From JAFMDF01 sp964644655 (lineage in GTDB: Bacteria > Bacteroidota > Bacteroidia > Chitinophagales > Saprospiraceae): a stretch of DNA of 14,462 nucleotides. The DNA lies in assembly GCA_964644655.1 (NCBI GenBank), contig CAZXYA010000191.1, positions 1 through 14,462 on the forward strand. The letters run 5' to 3'. The notes beneath the pieces were generated by a model, which saw only the letters and a program-made list of their open reading frames with translations, made no database searches and was not told the DNA's origin. The translations under genes were made by a program, and so were the position numbers. Positions 8,074 to 14,462 of this stretch are shown here, piece by piece. The number at the start of each line of letters is the position of its first letter. The first letter of the stretch is position 1.

Positions 8074-10368
8074 CTAAAATTTATAATCCACTCGCAATGT
8101 CCAAGACCGAGTTGGTTCTAATAACCCCGGTCGTTTCGTATATTCAATATTCGTCAAGTTTCTCACCAAAAAGCCTAACTTTAAATGCTCGTTCGCTTGA
8201 TAACCAACTCTGGCGTTGAATAAATAAAAGCCATTATTATTTTCTGCTCTAAAATCTCGTAAGCCAGGCACAACTAGCGTTTCAAATATAGCATCTATAG
8301 CTTCTATATGGCTATTTCTAAACATTGCTACCCCTACATTAAATTTTTTGAATTTACTTTCAATATCTACTTTTACGGTATGCTTAAATCGATATTTTAA
8401 AACATTAAAATCTGCACTTGATCGCAACTGATCATCTTCCGTAAAGTTTTTAAATTTAGGGTCGATATACGTATAGCCTGCAATAATATTAGTAGGTACG
8501 CCATAAATGGATCCTTGACCTTGAATGCTTGTTTCTACCCCTCTAATGACGGTATTGCCAATATTATTTGCTTGGAAGCCATCTGTAAAGCCCACAAAAA
8601 CAAATTCAATCATATCTTCATATTCCATCCAAAAACTGGCTAAATCAAAAAAGCCACGCCAGCCAGATAGTTGAAAACCTTGTTTAAACCCAATTTCAGA
8701 ACTCCACCCCGTCTCTGCTGTTAAAAAAGGATTCGGGCTAATCGGTGTACCCCCTAAATCAGTCGTAATGAATTTTTCGGCAAGTGTAGGAAATCGAAAT
8801 CCTTGTCCCCAAGAAGCTCTAAAATAAGTCGCTTCACCAGATCTATAATTGGCACCAAATCGGAAAATTGGCCGTGAATCCGCCACCAGTTTATCCGTTA
8901 AAGGGACATTTCTTACGGTATCTGCGCCACTTATTTTATTATATTCATATCGAACGCCAAAAGATAAATTCAATCTCTCTGCAATTTTTTTCTCTACTTG
9001 TAAAAAGGCAGCTGCATTCGTTAAAATAAAAGCACTATCTGGTCTAGTAAATTGAAAAGTTGGATCTCGATAAATCTCTCCTCTAGCCTTGGTATGCGAG
9101 CCTACAATTCCTCCTGTCAGCACTAAATCAGTCGGTTCAAATTTTCGTTGAAATTGGTAAGAGCCATAGAATAAATCAGAAGAATTCCCTGTTCCTGTAG
9201 TCGATCTATTATTAATATTAAAATATCGACTTGTAAATTTGTGATGATTGCCTTGCTTATCAAAATAGGAAATAAATGGATCTATATAAAATCGTTTAGG
9301 AGTCGAGTTACTTAAAGTAGTTGGATCTGCTTGATAATGTCCCTCTTCAGCATTTAGCCAATAAAAATAAGAAAAATTTTCTTGTTGATTATAAGTCGCA
9401 TTAAAACCTATAGACAATCGGTCATTTATTCTATAACGAGTCCCCACAGACAATCGCCCTTGCTGATTATCTGAATGTTCTCGAACATCTTTTTGCTGAA
9501 AAAGTCGCCCTCCTAGCACCAAATCAAATTTATTAATTTTTTGTTTGTGAGAAAAAAGCAAGCCTGCTTCATATCGAGTATCATCCCACCATTTTTTTGA
9601 AATATCTCTAGGCGCATCAAATACCCCTCCAAAAATAGAAACCTTAGTTTCGGTTTTTGCTCTAGCATAACTCGTCCGCACATTAATTAATCCATTCATG
9701 GCAGCTGAACCATATAAAGCAGAAGCTGCTCCTTTAATAACCTCTACTTGTTCAATATTTTCTATAGGCAAATCGCTCCAATTAGAAGTACCTGCATCTG
9801 CTTGTAAAGCAGGTAAATCATTGACCAATAATAAAACTCGACTACCTGCTCCGTAAGAAAATCCAGAGCCACCACGAATATTTGCTTGACCACCAATAAA
9901 ATTAACGCCCGGTAGTTTTTCTAATGATTGATCCAAGGAAGTAGCATTGGTACTTTCTATCAAATCCGCACTTAATACTTCCAAAGAAACGGTGGCTTCT
10001 CCAAGTGGTTTTTCATATTTCCCTGCGGAAACCGTCGCTGTTGCTAATAAGTTTACAGATTCCGTCATAAAAAAGTCAAGCGTTATCGTCTTTCCTGCTT
10101 CTATATTTACCACCTGTACTAATGTTTCATAACCAACATAACTAAGTTCTAGTTGCTGATTACCAGTTGAAAGTTTCAATTCAAACTTTCCATCAAAATC
10201 TGTAACCGTCCCTGTTTCTCCTATTTTAATAGTGGCAGGAAATAAGGATTCATTTGTCTGTTGATCGATGACGGTTCCAAGAATTGTTCCTTGTTGAGCA
10301 AAAATTAAAGTACTAAAAAAAGTACCTAATAGTAACAGGAGTCCTTTTTTGAGGTCGTTAAGTAGCAT
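8074..10368 (-). CDS. TonB-dependent outer-membrane receptor
   Basis: A 764-residue receptor for energised import across the outer membrane. A signal peptide (1-24, ending IFA-Q) is followed by a carboxypeptidase-like regulatory domain (about 25-105; GTVIDQQTNESLFPATIKI, TVTDFDGKFEL, LSYVGYE), a TonB-box-like stretch near 108-115, and the plug (about 122-235; LEKLPGVNFIGGQANIRGG, VEVIKGAASALYGS, GLINVRT). The rest is a 22-strand-type barrel ending SWTLRVDYKF with the usual terminal aromatic. The gene appears intact, of moderate length for this class. No SusD-like lipoprotein gene is adjacent, so it is probably not a SusC-type glycan importer. The barrel alone does not reveal the ligand; metal chelates or vitamins are plausible but unproven. 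Its upstream region can form several hairpins (10452-10588), suggesting control at RNA level or an operator. Confidence 0.92.
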   Translation of the reverse strand: MLLNDLKKGLLLLLGTFFSTLIFAQQGTILGTVIDQQTNESLFPATIKIGETGTVTDFDGKFELKLSTGNQQLELSYVGYETLVQVVNIEAGKTITLDFFMTESVNLLATATVSAGKYEKPLGEATVSLEVLSADLIESTNATSLDQSLEKLPGVNFIGGQANIRGGSGFSYGAGSRVLLLVNDLPALQADAGTSNWSDLPIENIEQVEVIKGAASALYGSAAMNGLINVRTSYARAKTETKVSIFGGVFDAPRDISKKWWDDTRYEAGLLFSHKQKINKFDLVLGGRLFQQKDVREHSDNQQGRLSVGTRYRINDRLSIGFNATYNQQENFSYFYWLNAEEGHYQADPTTLSNSTPKRFYIDPFISYFDKQGNHHKFTSRYFNINNRSTTGTGNSSDLFYGSYQFQRKFEPTDLVLTGGIVGSHTKARGEIYRDPTFQFTRPDSAFILTNAAAFLQVEKKIAERLNLSFGVRYEYNKISGADTVRNVPLTDKLVADSRPIFRFGANYRSGEATYFRASWGQGFRFPTLAEKFITTDLGGTPISPNPFLTAETGWSSEIGFKQGFQLSGWRGFFDLASFWMEYEDMIEFVFVGFTDGFQANNIGNTVIRGVETSIQGQGSIYGVPTNIIAGYTYIDPKFKNFTEDDQLRSSADFNVLKYRFKHTVKVDIESKFKKFNVGVAMFRNSHIEAIDAIFETLVVPGLRDFRAENNNGFYLFNARVGYQANEHLKLGFLVRNLTNIEYTKRPGLLEPTRSWTLRVDYKF

Positions 10369-10440
10369 ATTGCAAAATAGTTTGTGATGGTATTGATAGT
10401 AGGAATAAGAAAAATAAGTCCTTAACTAAGTATAGTGTAA

Positions 10441-10448
10441 CAAAAATA
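10441..10448 (-). promoter_or_regulatory. Possible -7 box for the TonB receptor gene
   Basis: TATTTTTG on the minus strand (10448 down to 10441) matches TAnnTTTG. There is no TTTG at the normal -33 distance. Instead a GC-rich palindrome (10452-10466) occupies the spacer. The box would put transcription start near 10434, about 65 nt before the ATG. The same T-rich stretch could instead be the tail of a terminator formed by that palindrome. Confidence 0.3.
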
Positions 10449-10451
10449 ACT

Positions 10452-10466
10452 CCGCCATTTGGGCGG
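10452..10466. promoter_or_regulatory. GC-rich palindrome upstream of the TonB receptor gene
   Basis: CCGCC-atttg-GGCGG forms a perfect 5-bp stem in otherwise AT-rich DNA. On the minus strand it is followed by AGTTATTTTTG, so it can be read as a weak attenuator or terminator in the receptor leader, or as an operator next to the -7-like box. It lies 84 bp upstream of the receptor start. Confidence 0.4.
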
Positions 10467-10475
10467 TCTCTTTTG

Positions 10476-10588
10476 CCCTCAGTTTTCCTTTAAAATCAGT
10501 CATAGTATCAACAATACTCCTTCTTTTAAAGAAAAGCTGAGAACAAAATAGCCTCTCTCAATTTAACGGACTTATTATTTCGTCGTTA
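10476..10588 (-). ncRNA. Candidate structured leader of the TonB receptor gene
   Basis: If transcribed toward the receptor, this stretch folds into several elements. A hairpin pairs TAACGAC with GTCCGTTA (10588-10564, one bulge). A 20-bp stem with one mismatch and three G-U pairs joins 10543-10524 to 10495-10476, and an inner hairpin AGTAT-tgttg-ATACT lies at 10518-10504. The GC palindrome at 10466-10452 follows. The order (folded domain, then terminator-like hairpin, then coding sequence) is that of an attenuator or riboswitch. I do not recognise a known riboswitch core such as the TPP or cobalamin consensus. A 25-codon frame starting at ATG 10503 runs through it but looks incidental. Confidence 0.35.
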
Positions 10589-10787
10589 CTAAGTGTGAAA
10601 TTAAGCTAAGAATCCTTAAAAATTAAACTACCATCGAAAAATTCCTTCCCTTTGTCGGAGATTAGCTTTAACAATTATTCAATCCTGCGATGTTTATTTC
10701 TATTCTATCCCCTATTAGTAACTATTTTTTTTCTGCCAAAAAAACCATTTTTGTATAATCTCATACATGAAAGGGATTTTTGATTTG

Positions 10788-10823
10788 TTTTTGCTATTAA
10801 AAAAGTAAATCGTACTATATTGC
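10788..10823 (+). promoter_or_regulatory. Promoter candidate for the first T9SS cargo gene
   Basis: TTTTTG at 10788-10793 and TATATTGC at 10816-10823 are 22 nt apart and match the Bacteroidota -33/-7 pair with one deviation from TAnnTTTG. Start of transcription near 10830 would leave a leader of about 35 nt before ATG 10865. It would also exclude the in-frame TTG at 10820 as a start. Confidence 0.4.
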
Positions 10824-10864
10824 AATTATATTATCATCATCTTTACTATAAAATGTACCTTCAC

Positions 10865-11683
10865 ATGAAAAAAATTATACTCTTTATTAGCTGTAGCCTT
10901 ATTTGTTTGCTACAATTGAATGCACAAGAAGATGTAGCTTGTATTCCAGATCCAACATTCGCTGATTCTGCCCAAGTGGTTTTTCCACTTCCTTTAGATC
11001 CAAATACAGGAGAAGGAGGCATTGAAATGTTTCCTGCTTGTATTGGCGAACCTTATGAATTAGTTTTTTCTTTTAGAGTGGGAGATTCTACAACCTTTAA
11101 TGGTTTAACGCTTGACTTAATTAGGGCAGAAATCGCTACAACTGATGCAGTAGCTGGACTTCCAGAAGGGGTCAATTATTTTTGTAATCCTCCCAATTGC
11201 GTTTTTCCTGATACCGTTTTAGGCTGCATCGTTTTAAGAGGAACACCAACAGAAAATAATACGCCAGGCGTTAATAGTTTAATTATTTCGGCAAGTATTG
11301 TAGCAGAGGCTATTGGAACAGTTGGTACAACTATCCCTGGGCCTCAATTTAAAGGAGAATTTAACTTGGTGCTTAATGAAATGGGTGGCTGCGAGTCCGT
11401 AAGCACCAACGATTACCTAGCTCAAAATTTAGCCTTAGCCAATATTCCTAATCCAGTAGTCGCCGAAACCACCATTGAAGTGTCGTCAGATATAAGCGGT
11501 GATTTTCAATTTAGTGTTTTTGATGTTGCTGGAAAATTAATGCATTCGGAGCAAATCCAATTAACAACTGGTTTTAACTCGTTTGTTTATAATGCTAGTG
11601 ATTTAGAAGCAGGCATGTATATCTATGCCATTAGCAATGGTACAGGAGCTATTTCTGAAAAAATGATTGTTAGTAGACGATAG
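10865..11683 (+). CDS. Secreted T9SS cargo protein with C-terminal sorting domain (272 aa)
   Basis: The signal peptide MKKIILFISCSLICLLQLNA-Q (1-20) marks ATG 10865 as the start. The open frame extends upstream to TTG 10820, but that would put 15 unrelated residues before the signal and lies upstream of the promoter. The mature N-terminal domain (about 22-175) has paired cysteines and the pattern AGLPEGVNYFCNPPNCVFP...GCIVLRGTPT (97-129), an Ig-like secreted domain I recognise as recurring in Saprospiria cargo. Residues 189-272 form a type A T9SS sorting domain: LANIPNPVVAETTIEV, FSVFDVAGKLMHSE, DLEAGMYIYAI, then the basic end KMIVSRR. It is therefore expected to cross the outer membrane through the T9SS, with the C-terminus cleaved and the product released or attached. 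The next plus-strand gene has a related N-terminal domain. Specific function unknown. Confidence 0.85.
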   Translation: MKKIILFISCSLICLLQLNAQEDVACIPDPTFADSAQVVFPLPLDPNTGEGGIEMFPACIGEPYELVFSFRVGDSTTFNGLTLDLIRAEIATTDAVAGLPEGVNYFCNPPNCVFPDTVLGCIVLRGTPTENNTPGVNSLIISASIVAEAIGTVGTTIPGPQFKGEFNLVLNEMGGCESVSTNDYLAQNLALANIPNPVVAETTIEVSSDISGDFQFSVFDVAGKLMHSEQIQLTTGFNSFVYNASDLEAGMYIYAISNGTGAISEKMIVSRR

Positions 11684-11715
11684 GAGGTTTTAGATTTTAG
11701 ATGTCAGTCAGGTTA

Positions 11716-11832
11716 GTAAGTTCTCAAAACACGGTCGTCAGGAGACGACCAGATAGTGATTTCTAGTCTCCGATAGAATCGGAGACTTGATACGACTATC
11801 CGCAGGTCTCCAGACCAGCCTTGAGAATTTAC
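11716..11832. repeat. Cloverleaf-like palindromic element
   Basis: An outer 12-bp stem (11716-11727 with 11821-11832, one G-U) encloses three hairpins. These are GGTCGTC-agga-GACGACC (11733-11750), AGTCTCCGAT-aga-ATCGGAGACT (11765-11787, perfect 10 bp) and GGTCT-cc-AGACC (11805-11816). The hexamer GGAGAC or its complement GTCTCC appears four times across the arms. It is not a tRNA: the length, arm order and missing 3' acceptor sequence do not fit. It may be a REP/MITE-like genomic repeat or a structured RNA. Confidence 0.55.
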
Positions 11833-11906
11833 TCAAGTTAGACACAACTGCCTAATGCTCTACACCTAAAATAAACCTTTGTCAATAATTAGCATAAACG
11901 ACTAAA

Positions 11907-11944
11907 TTTTGGCTGGCTTAATCAGTCAAATTCCTTTACTTTCG
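11907..11944 (+). promoter_or_regulatory. Promoter candidate before the 11952 hairpin
   Basis: TACTTTCG at 11937-11944 is close to the -7 consensus TAnnTTTG, and TTTTG at 11907-11911 could be the -33 box, although the 25-nt gap is longer than usual. Predicted transcription start is near 11951, exactly at the base of a terminator-like hairpin. Confidence 0.4.
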
Positions 11945-11951
11945 TACCTAG

Positions 11952-11990
11952 AACGCCTGGTTAACTGTCTTTGGATAGCCAGGCGTTTTG
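11952..11990 (+). terminator. Rho-independent terminator-like hairpin
   Basis: AACGCCTGGTTA (11952-11963) pairs with TAGCCAGGCGTT (11976-11987) over 12 bp with one G-U, with a 12-nt loop and a short T-run ending the right arm (GTTTTG). It could end transcription from the upstream cargo gene, or cut short transcripts from the promoter-like box just ahead of it. Confidence 0.6.
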
Positions 11991-12012
11991 TATGTATAGT
12001 GCCAACCAGGCA

Positions 12013-12200
12013 GGGGTGATTGGTTCTGGGAAATCATAAATCAAAATTCATAAATCTTAAATCTGCCACGCAGGAAAAATTAGATAGATTTATGATTTAC
12101 GATATAAGATTTATGATGTAAGATTTCTCACACAGTTGAAACCTTAGAGCAAAAATCAGCAGGTAGTAGGAAAACTGCCTAAAACTAGAACCAATGACCC
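12013..12200. repeat. Nested imperfect inverted repeat of about 190 bp
   Basis: The outer arms GGGGTGATTGGTTCTGG (12013-12029) and CTAGAACCAATGACCCC (12184-12200) are complementary except at two positions. Inside, 12030-12064 and 12086-12127 are AT-rich arms built from variants of GATTTATGATTTA that pair imperfectly and are also internally repetitive. The overall form resembles a small palindromic intergenic element. No transposase or coding sequence is inside. Confidence 0.5.
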
Positions 12201-12245
12201 CTTCCAATCAGAGGGTAGCTTAACCGCTCTCCCTCCCGTTTCACG

Positions 12246-12298
12246 GTTCATTCACTTGGAGGTTCCCCGAACCTCCATCCTGCGGAATCGTTCATTCA
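12246..12298. repeat. Perfect hairpin between GTTCATTCA direct repeats
   Basis: GTTCATTCA occurs at 12246-12254 and 12290-12298. Between them GGAGGTTC-ccc-GAACCTCC (12258-12276) forms a perfect 8-bp stem. The unit ends 18 bp before the ATG of the second cargo gene, so it would lie in its leader or promoter. No T-run follows, so it is not a terminator. Confidence 0.5.
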
Positions 12299-12316
12299 TC
12301 TCACAAACCATCATCT

Positions 12317-14176
12317 ATGAATCCACAACCTATACAACATTTTAAATTTGTAATTTTCAAAAAGGTATCTCTAAAAATAGTACCAATTATATTGCTGGTT
12401 TTTACAAGTAGTTTTAGTGTAATGGCACAAACAGGCTGTCCAGATTGTGTGATTACACTACCAGACTCTTTGATTGAAGATACCTTTTACTTACAAGAAT
12501 TTCCAGATGGGGAATTCAGAATACCCTACGACGAAAGTATAACGTATCGCTTGCCAGTCAATACTTCTCAGATATTGTTCTTAATTCCTTCTTTACCTGC
12601 TGGCATTGGTATAGGAGAATTAAGTATCAAATCCATTAATAATTTACCAGCGGGGCTTTCTTGGGAACCCAATCAAAAAAGTTATGATTTACCAGATGAA
12701 CGAGATGGGTGTATTCGAGTCTGTGGGACACCTTTACAGTTTGGTTTATTTACACTAGAAATCACCGTTACGGCACAGGTCTCTATTTTAAGTCAAGATG
12801 CTACTTTTACTCGGAATATTTTTATTGCTCCACCAAGTGCCACCAATAGTGGGTTTACTATGACCAATAATGTCGGTTGCGGAGAAACGATTGTCAACTT
12901 TGAAAATAATAATCCAAGTAATAATGGGGCAGGCTATAGTTATCGTTGGGATTTTGGATTGGGGGGTACTACGGCTGATGAAAATCCATCACCTCAGCGC
13001 TATACCGAACCTGGCGTTTATCCAGTCAATTACCAAGCTATTATTGATACTGTTGGCTATATACTAACAGAAGTCAAGGTATTAGAAACTGACTGTAGTG
13101 ATTTTTTGGGCAAACCAGATTTAAAAATAAAAATTACAGATCCGGAAGGGGCAGTCGTTTTTGAAAACGAAGCCGTACAGAACTTAGATCCACCAATTAC
13201 TTTTCCGTTAAGTTTGGATATTTTATCAGGCAATTACCAATTAGAAGTTTTGGATGGAGATAGTGGTCTAAATGGAAGCGATGATATTTGTGGGACAATT
13301 AATTTTAATCAATTATCAAATGGAGAATTATTAGATGGTGATTTAAAAGTATCAATCAATATATTTCATCCCGTAGATACCATCAATGTGGTCGATTCGG
13401 TTGTGGTTTATGAAATTCCAGCAGCCCCTATTATTAGTTTTGATGGCAATTTCCTATTCTGCGAAGGAGATTCTTTAGAATTAAGCGCAGCTCCATTGTC
13501 TAATACCCAACAATGGTTTCGAGATTCTACCCCGATTAATACAGCAGCAGATGCTACTTTAAAAATTACGGAAGATGGCAATTATTATGTGGCTACTATT
13601 AGTGAAGATGGTTGTGTTAATACTTCTAATTCAGCCTTTTTAGGGCCAATTCCTATTCCTGATGCACCTGTATTAAAACAAGAAGGGAATTTGTTGAGTA
13701 TTTTCAATCCTGCTATCCTGCCAGATCCATATAGTTTACGTTGGTTTCAAGAAGGTAATTTATTAGATCATACTGCTTTTTCGCTATGCATTTCCGAGAC
13801 TGGGAGATTTGGTATAGAACTAACTAATAGTACTTCTGGTTGTAGCAATTTCTTTGAAAGTGTCTATTCTTTTGAAGAAAATGGAATTTGTTCTACGCCT
13901 ACCGAAGAATTAACAGCAACTATTGATAATATCAAAATTTATCCAAATCCAGTACAAACCAATTTAAGTATCGAGTTGCAACTCAATGAATCTTTAAAAA
14001 ATGGGACCATCAGTTTAGTCAATGTCTTGGGTCAAAGATTAGCTTTTCAGCAATTGGCTAATAGCAGTAACACGCAATTTATCGAATTTAATATGGAAGC
14101 TTATCAAGCAGGTTTATATATAATTCAATTACAAAGTGAAGGTAAGGTGAGTAGTTGGAAGGTATTGAAGCAATAA
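12317..14176 (+). CDS. Secreted multidomain T9SS cargo protein with PKD and Ig-like domains (619 aa)
   Basis: The signal peptide has a longer n-region (1-20) and a hydrophobic core 21-35, with cleavage likely after VMA (37). No nearer ATG exists, so 12317 is kept. Domains in order: an N-terminal domain (about 40-170) with NLPAGLSW...GCIRVCGTPL (109-140), related to that of the upstream cargo protein; a PKD domain (about 175-257, YRWDFG at 209-214 and PGVYPVNY at 232-239); a C2-like beta domain (about 266-350, DLKIKITDPEG and DGDSGLNGSDD); an Ig-like domain (about 374-440, FCEGDSLELSA, QQWFRD, DGNYYVATISEDGC); a weaker Ig-like repeat (448-520); and a type A sorting domain (537-619, IKIYPNPVQTNLSIEL, LVNVLGQRL, AGLYIIQL, SSWKVLKQ). 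No catalytic domain is visible, so an adhesin or surface-binding role is inferred. It is probably exported by the T9SS. Confidence 0.85.
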   Translation: MNPQPIQHFKFVIFKKVSLKIVPIILLVFTSSFSVMAQTGCPDCVITLPDSLIEDTFYLQEFPDGEFRIPYDESITYRLPVNTSQILFLIPSLPAGIGIGELSIKSINNLPAGLSWEPNQKSYDLPDERDGCIRVCGTPLQFGLFTLEITVTAQVSILSQDATFTRNIFIAPPSATNSGFTMTNNVGCGETIVNFENNNPSNNGAGYSYRWDFGLGGTTADENPSPQRYTEPGVYPVNYQAIIDTVGYILTEVKVLETDCSDFLGKPDLKIKITDPEGAVVFENEAVQNLDPPITFPLSLDILSGNYQLEVLDGDSGLNGSDDICGTINFNQLSNGELLDGDLKVSINIFHPVDTINVVDSVVVYEIPAAPIISFDGNFLFCEGDSLELSAAPLSNTQQWFRDSTPINTAADATLKITEDGNYYVATISEDGCVNTSNSAFLGPIPIPDAPVLKQEGNLLSIFNPAILPDPYSLRWFQEGNLLDHTAFSLCISETGRFGIELTNSTSGCSNFFESVYSFEENGICSTPTEELTATIDNIKIYPNPVQTNLSIELQLNESLKNGTISLVNVLGQRLAFQQLANSSNTQFIEFNMEAYQAGLYIIQLQSEGKVSSWKVLKQ

Positions 14177-14325
14177 ACAGCACTCTTTTATTTATTTTTT
14201 GTATAAAAATGGCAGTAATATTTTACATTAAATTCACTTTTAAAATTCATAAATAGCCATAAAATACTGTTAGTCAATTTTTTAAATAAAAAAACAATTA
14301 GTTATTTTTTTCACAAAACCCTCTT

Positions 14326-14363
14326 TTTGTACTTTAAATAACCTTGCTTTGCTCGTATCTTTG
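14326..14363 (+). promoter_or_regulatory. Promoter for the gene at the right edge
   Basis: TATCTTTG at 14356-14363 is an exact TAnnTTTG box. TTTG at 14326-14329 is a possible -33 element, though the 26-nt gap is long. Transcription would start near 14370, giving a leader of about 60 nt that contains a palindrome and a hairpin. Confidence 0.5.
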
Positions 14364-14369
14364 TAATGT

Positions 14370-14408
14370 GTTAAGTAATTAACGCAAAAGCTAATAAAAG
14401 ATTAGCTT
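14370..14408 (+). promoter_or_regulatory. Palindrome and hairpin in the leader of the right-edge gene
   Basis: GTTAA-gtaa-TTAAC (14370-14383) lies where transcription should begin and could be an operator. AAGCTAAT-aaaag-ATTAGCTT (14388-14408) is a perfect 8-bp stem followed by AATAATTTT, 20 bp before the likely ATG. It may be an attenuator or may affect RNA stability. Both are AT-rich, so chance cannot be excluded. Confidence 0.35.
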
Positions 14409-14428
14409 AATAATTTTAGGATATGTTC

Positions 14429-14462
14429 ATGGGATTTGAAGTTGGCAAGGCACTCTTTAGTG
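14429..14462 (+). CDS. Start of an unidentified gene, cut by the window edge
   Basis: The frame opens after TAG 14417-14419 and offers ATG at 14423 or 14429. AGGA at 14418-14421 lies 7 nt before the second, which is why 14429 is chosen. The visible product is MGFEVGKALFS. This is too short to identify. A good -7 box and a structured leader upstream support a real gene. Confidence 0.5.
   Translation, partial: MGFEVGKALFS

Larger units (their letters stand above)
11684..12316. other. 633-bp palindrome-rich spacer without a gene
   Basis: No credible coding frame is visible. The stretch holds, in order: a cloverleaf-like set of hairpins (11716-11832), a promoter-like box with a terminator hairpin (11907-11990), a nested inverted repeat (12013-12200) and a hairpin with flanking direct repeats (12246-12298). 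Parts are visibly more GC-rich than the neighbouring genes. It looks like an accumulation of intergenic repeat elements between two T9SS cargo genes. Confidence 0.7.

Noticed and set aside
10426..10503. 25-codon minus-strand frame in the TonB receptor leader (MTDFKGKLRA...)
   Set aside because: Very short, overlaps the hairpins, and no coding evidence; a leader peptide is conceivable but unsupported.
10820..10864. Upstream TTG extension of the first cargo protein
   Set aside because: Adds 15 residues before a canonical signal peptide and overlaps the predicted promoter; ATG 10865 is preferred.
11716..11832. Reading the cloverleaf-like element as a tRNA
   Set aside because: 117 nt, no T-loop or anticodon arrangement, and no acceptor end; hairpin sizes do not match a tRNA.
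11684..12316. CRISPR array
   Set aside because: Repeats differ in sequence and spacing; there is no regular repeat-spacer unit.
12870..13067. 65-codon plus-strand frame
   Set aside because: Lies within the 619-aa cargo gene in another frame; the PKD domain is clearly encoded in the main frame.

Overview
The window looks like a piece of an AT-rich Bacteroidota chromosome, probably from the Saprospiria/Lewinella side of the phylum. The lineage call is inferred from gene types: two secreted proteins with type IX secretion (T9SS) C-terminal sorting domains, a TonB-dependent receptor with the phylum-typical N-terminal carboxypeptidase-like domain, a Bacteroidota-type TamB, and promoter-like TAnnTTTG boxes. 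There is no rRNA, tRNA, CRISPR array, transposase or phage gene.

Layout. (1) Positions 48-1266, minus strand: a compact three-gene unit with an M15-family D-Ala-D-Ala carboxypeptidase carrying an N-terminal membrane anchor, followed by two very small genes (41 and 54 codons) packed 9 bp apart and overlapping by 8 bp. A good promoter candidate precedes it. (2) 1267-1805: a gene-free stretch with short direct and inverted repeats. (3) 1806-6749, plus: a giant TamB-like envelope protein that must start at a non-ATG codon. (4) 6944-8002, plus: a TIM-barrel sugar phosphate isomerase/epimerase, ended by a long, near-perfect bidirectional terminator shared with (5) 8074-10368, minus: a TonB-dependent outer-membrane receptor whose upstream region can fold into several hairpins. 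(6) 10865-11683 and 12317-14176, plus: two secreted T9SS cargo proteins that share a related N-terminal domain. Between them lie 633 bp without a gene but dense in palindromes: a cloverleaf-like element, a promoter-plus-terminator unit, a nested 190-bp inverted repeat and a hairpin with flanking direct repeats. (7) 14423/14429 to the right edge: the first codons of another plus-strand gene behind a promoter, a palindrome and a hairpin.

Most protein genes act in the cell envelope: peptidoglycan trimming (M15), outer-membrane biogenesis (TamB), nutrient uptake (TonB receptor) and surface or secreted proteins (T9SS cargo). I see no evidence that they form one pathway. I did not find a clear new defence or mobile system. 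The most unusual signals are the structured intergenic DNA at 11716-12298, the folded leader at 10452-10588, and the small-gene tail behind the membrane-anchored M15 peptidase.
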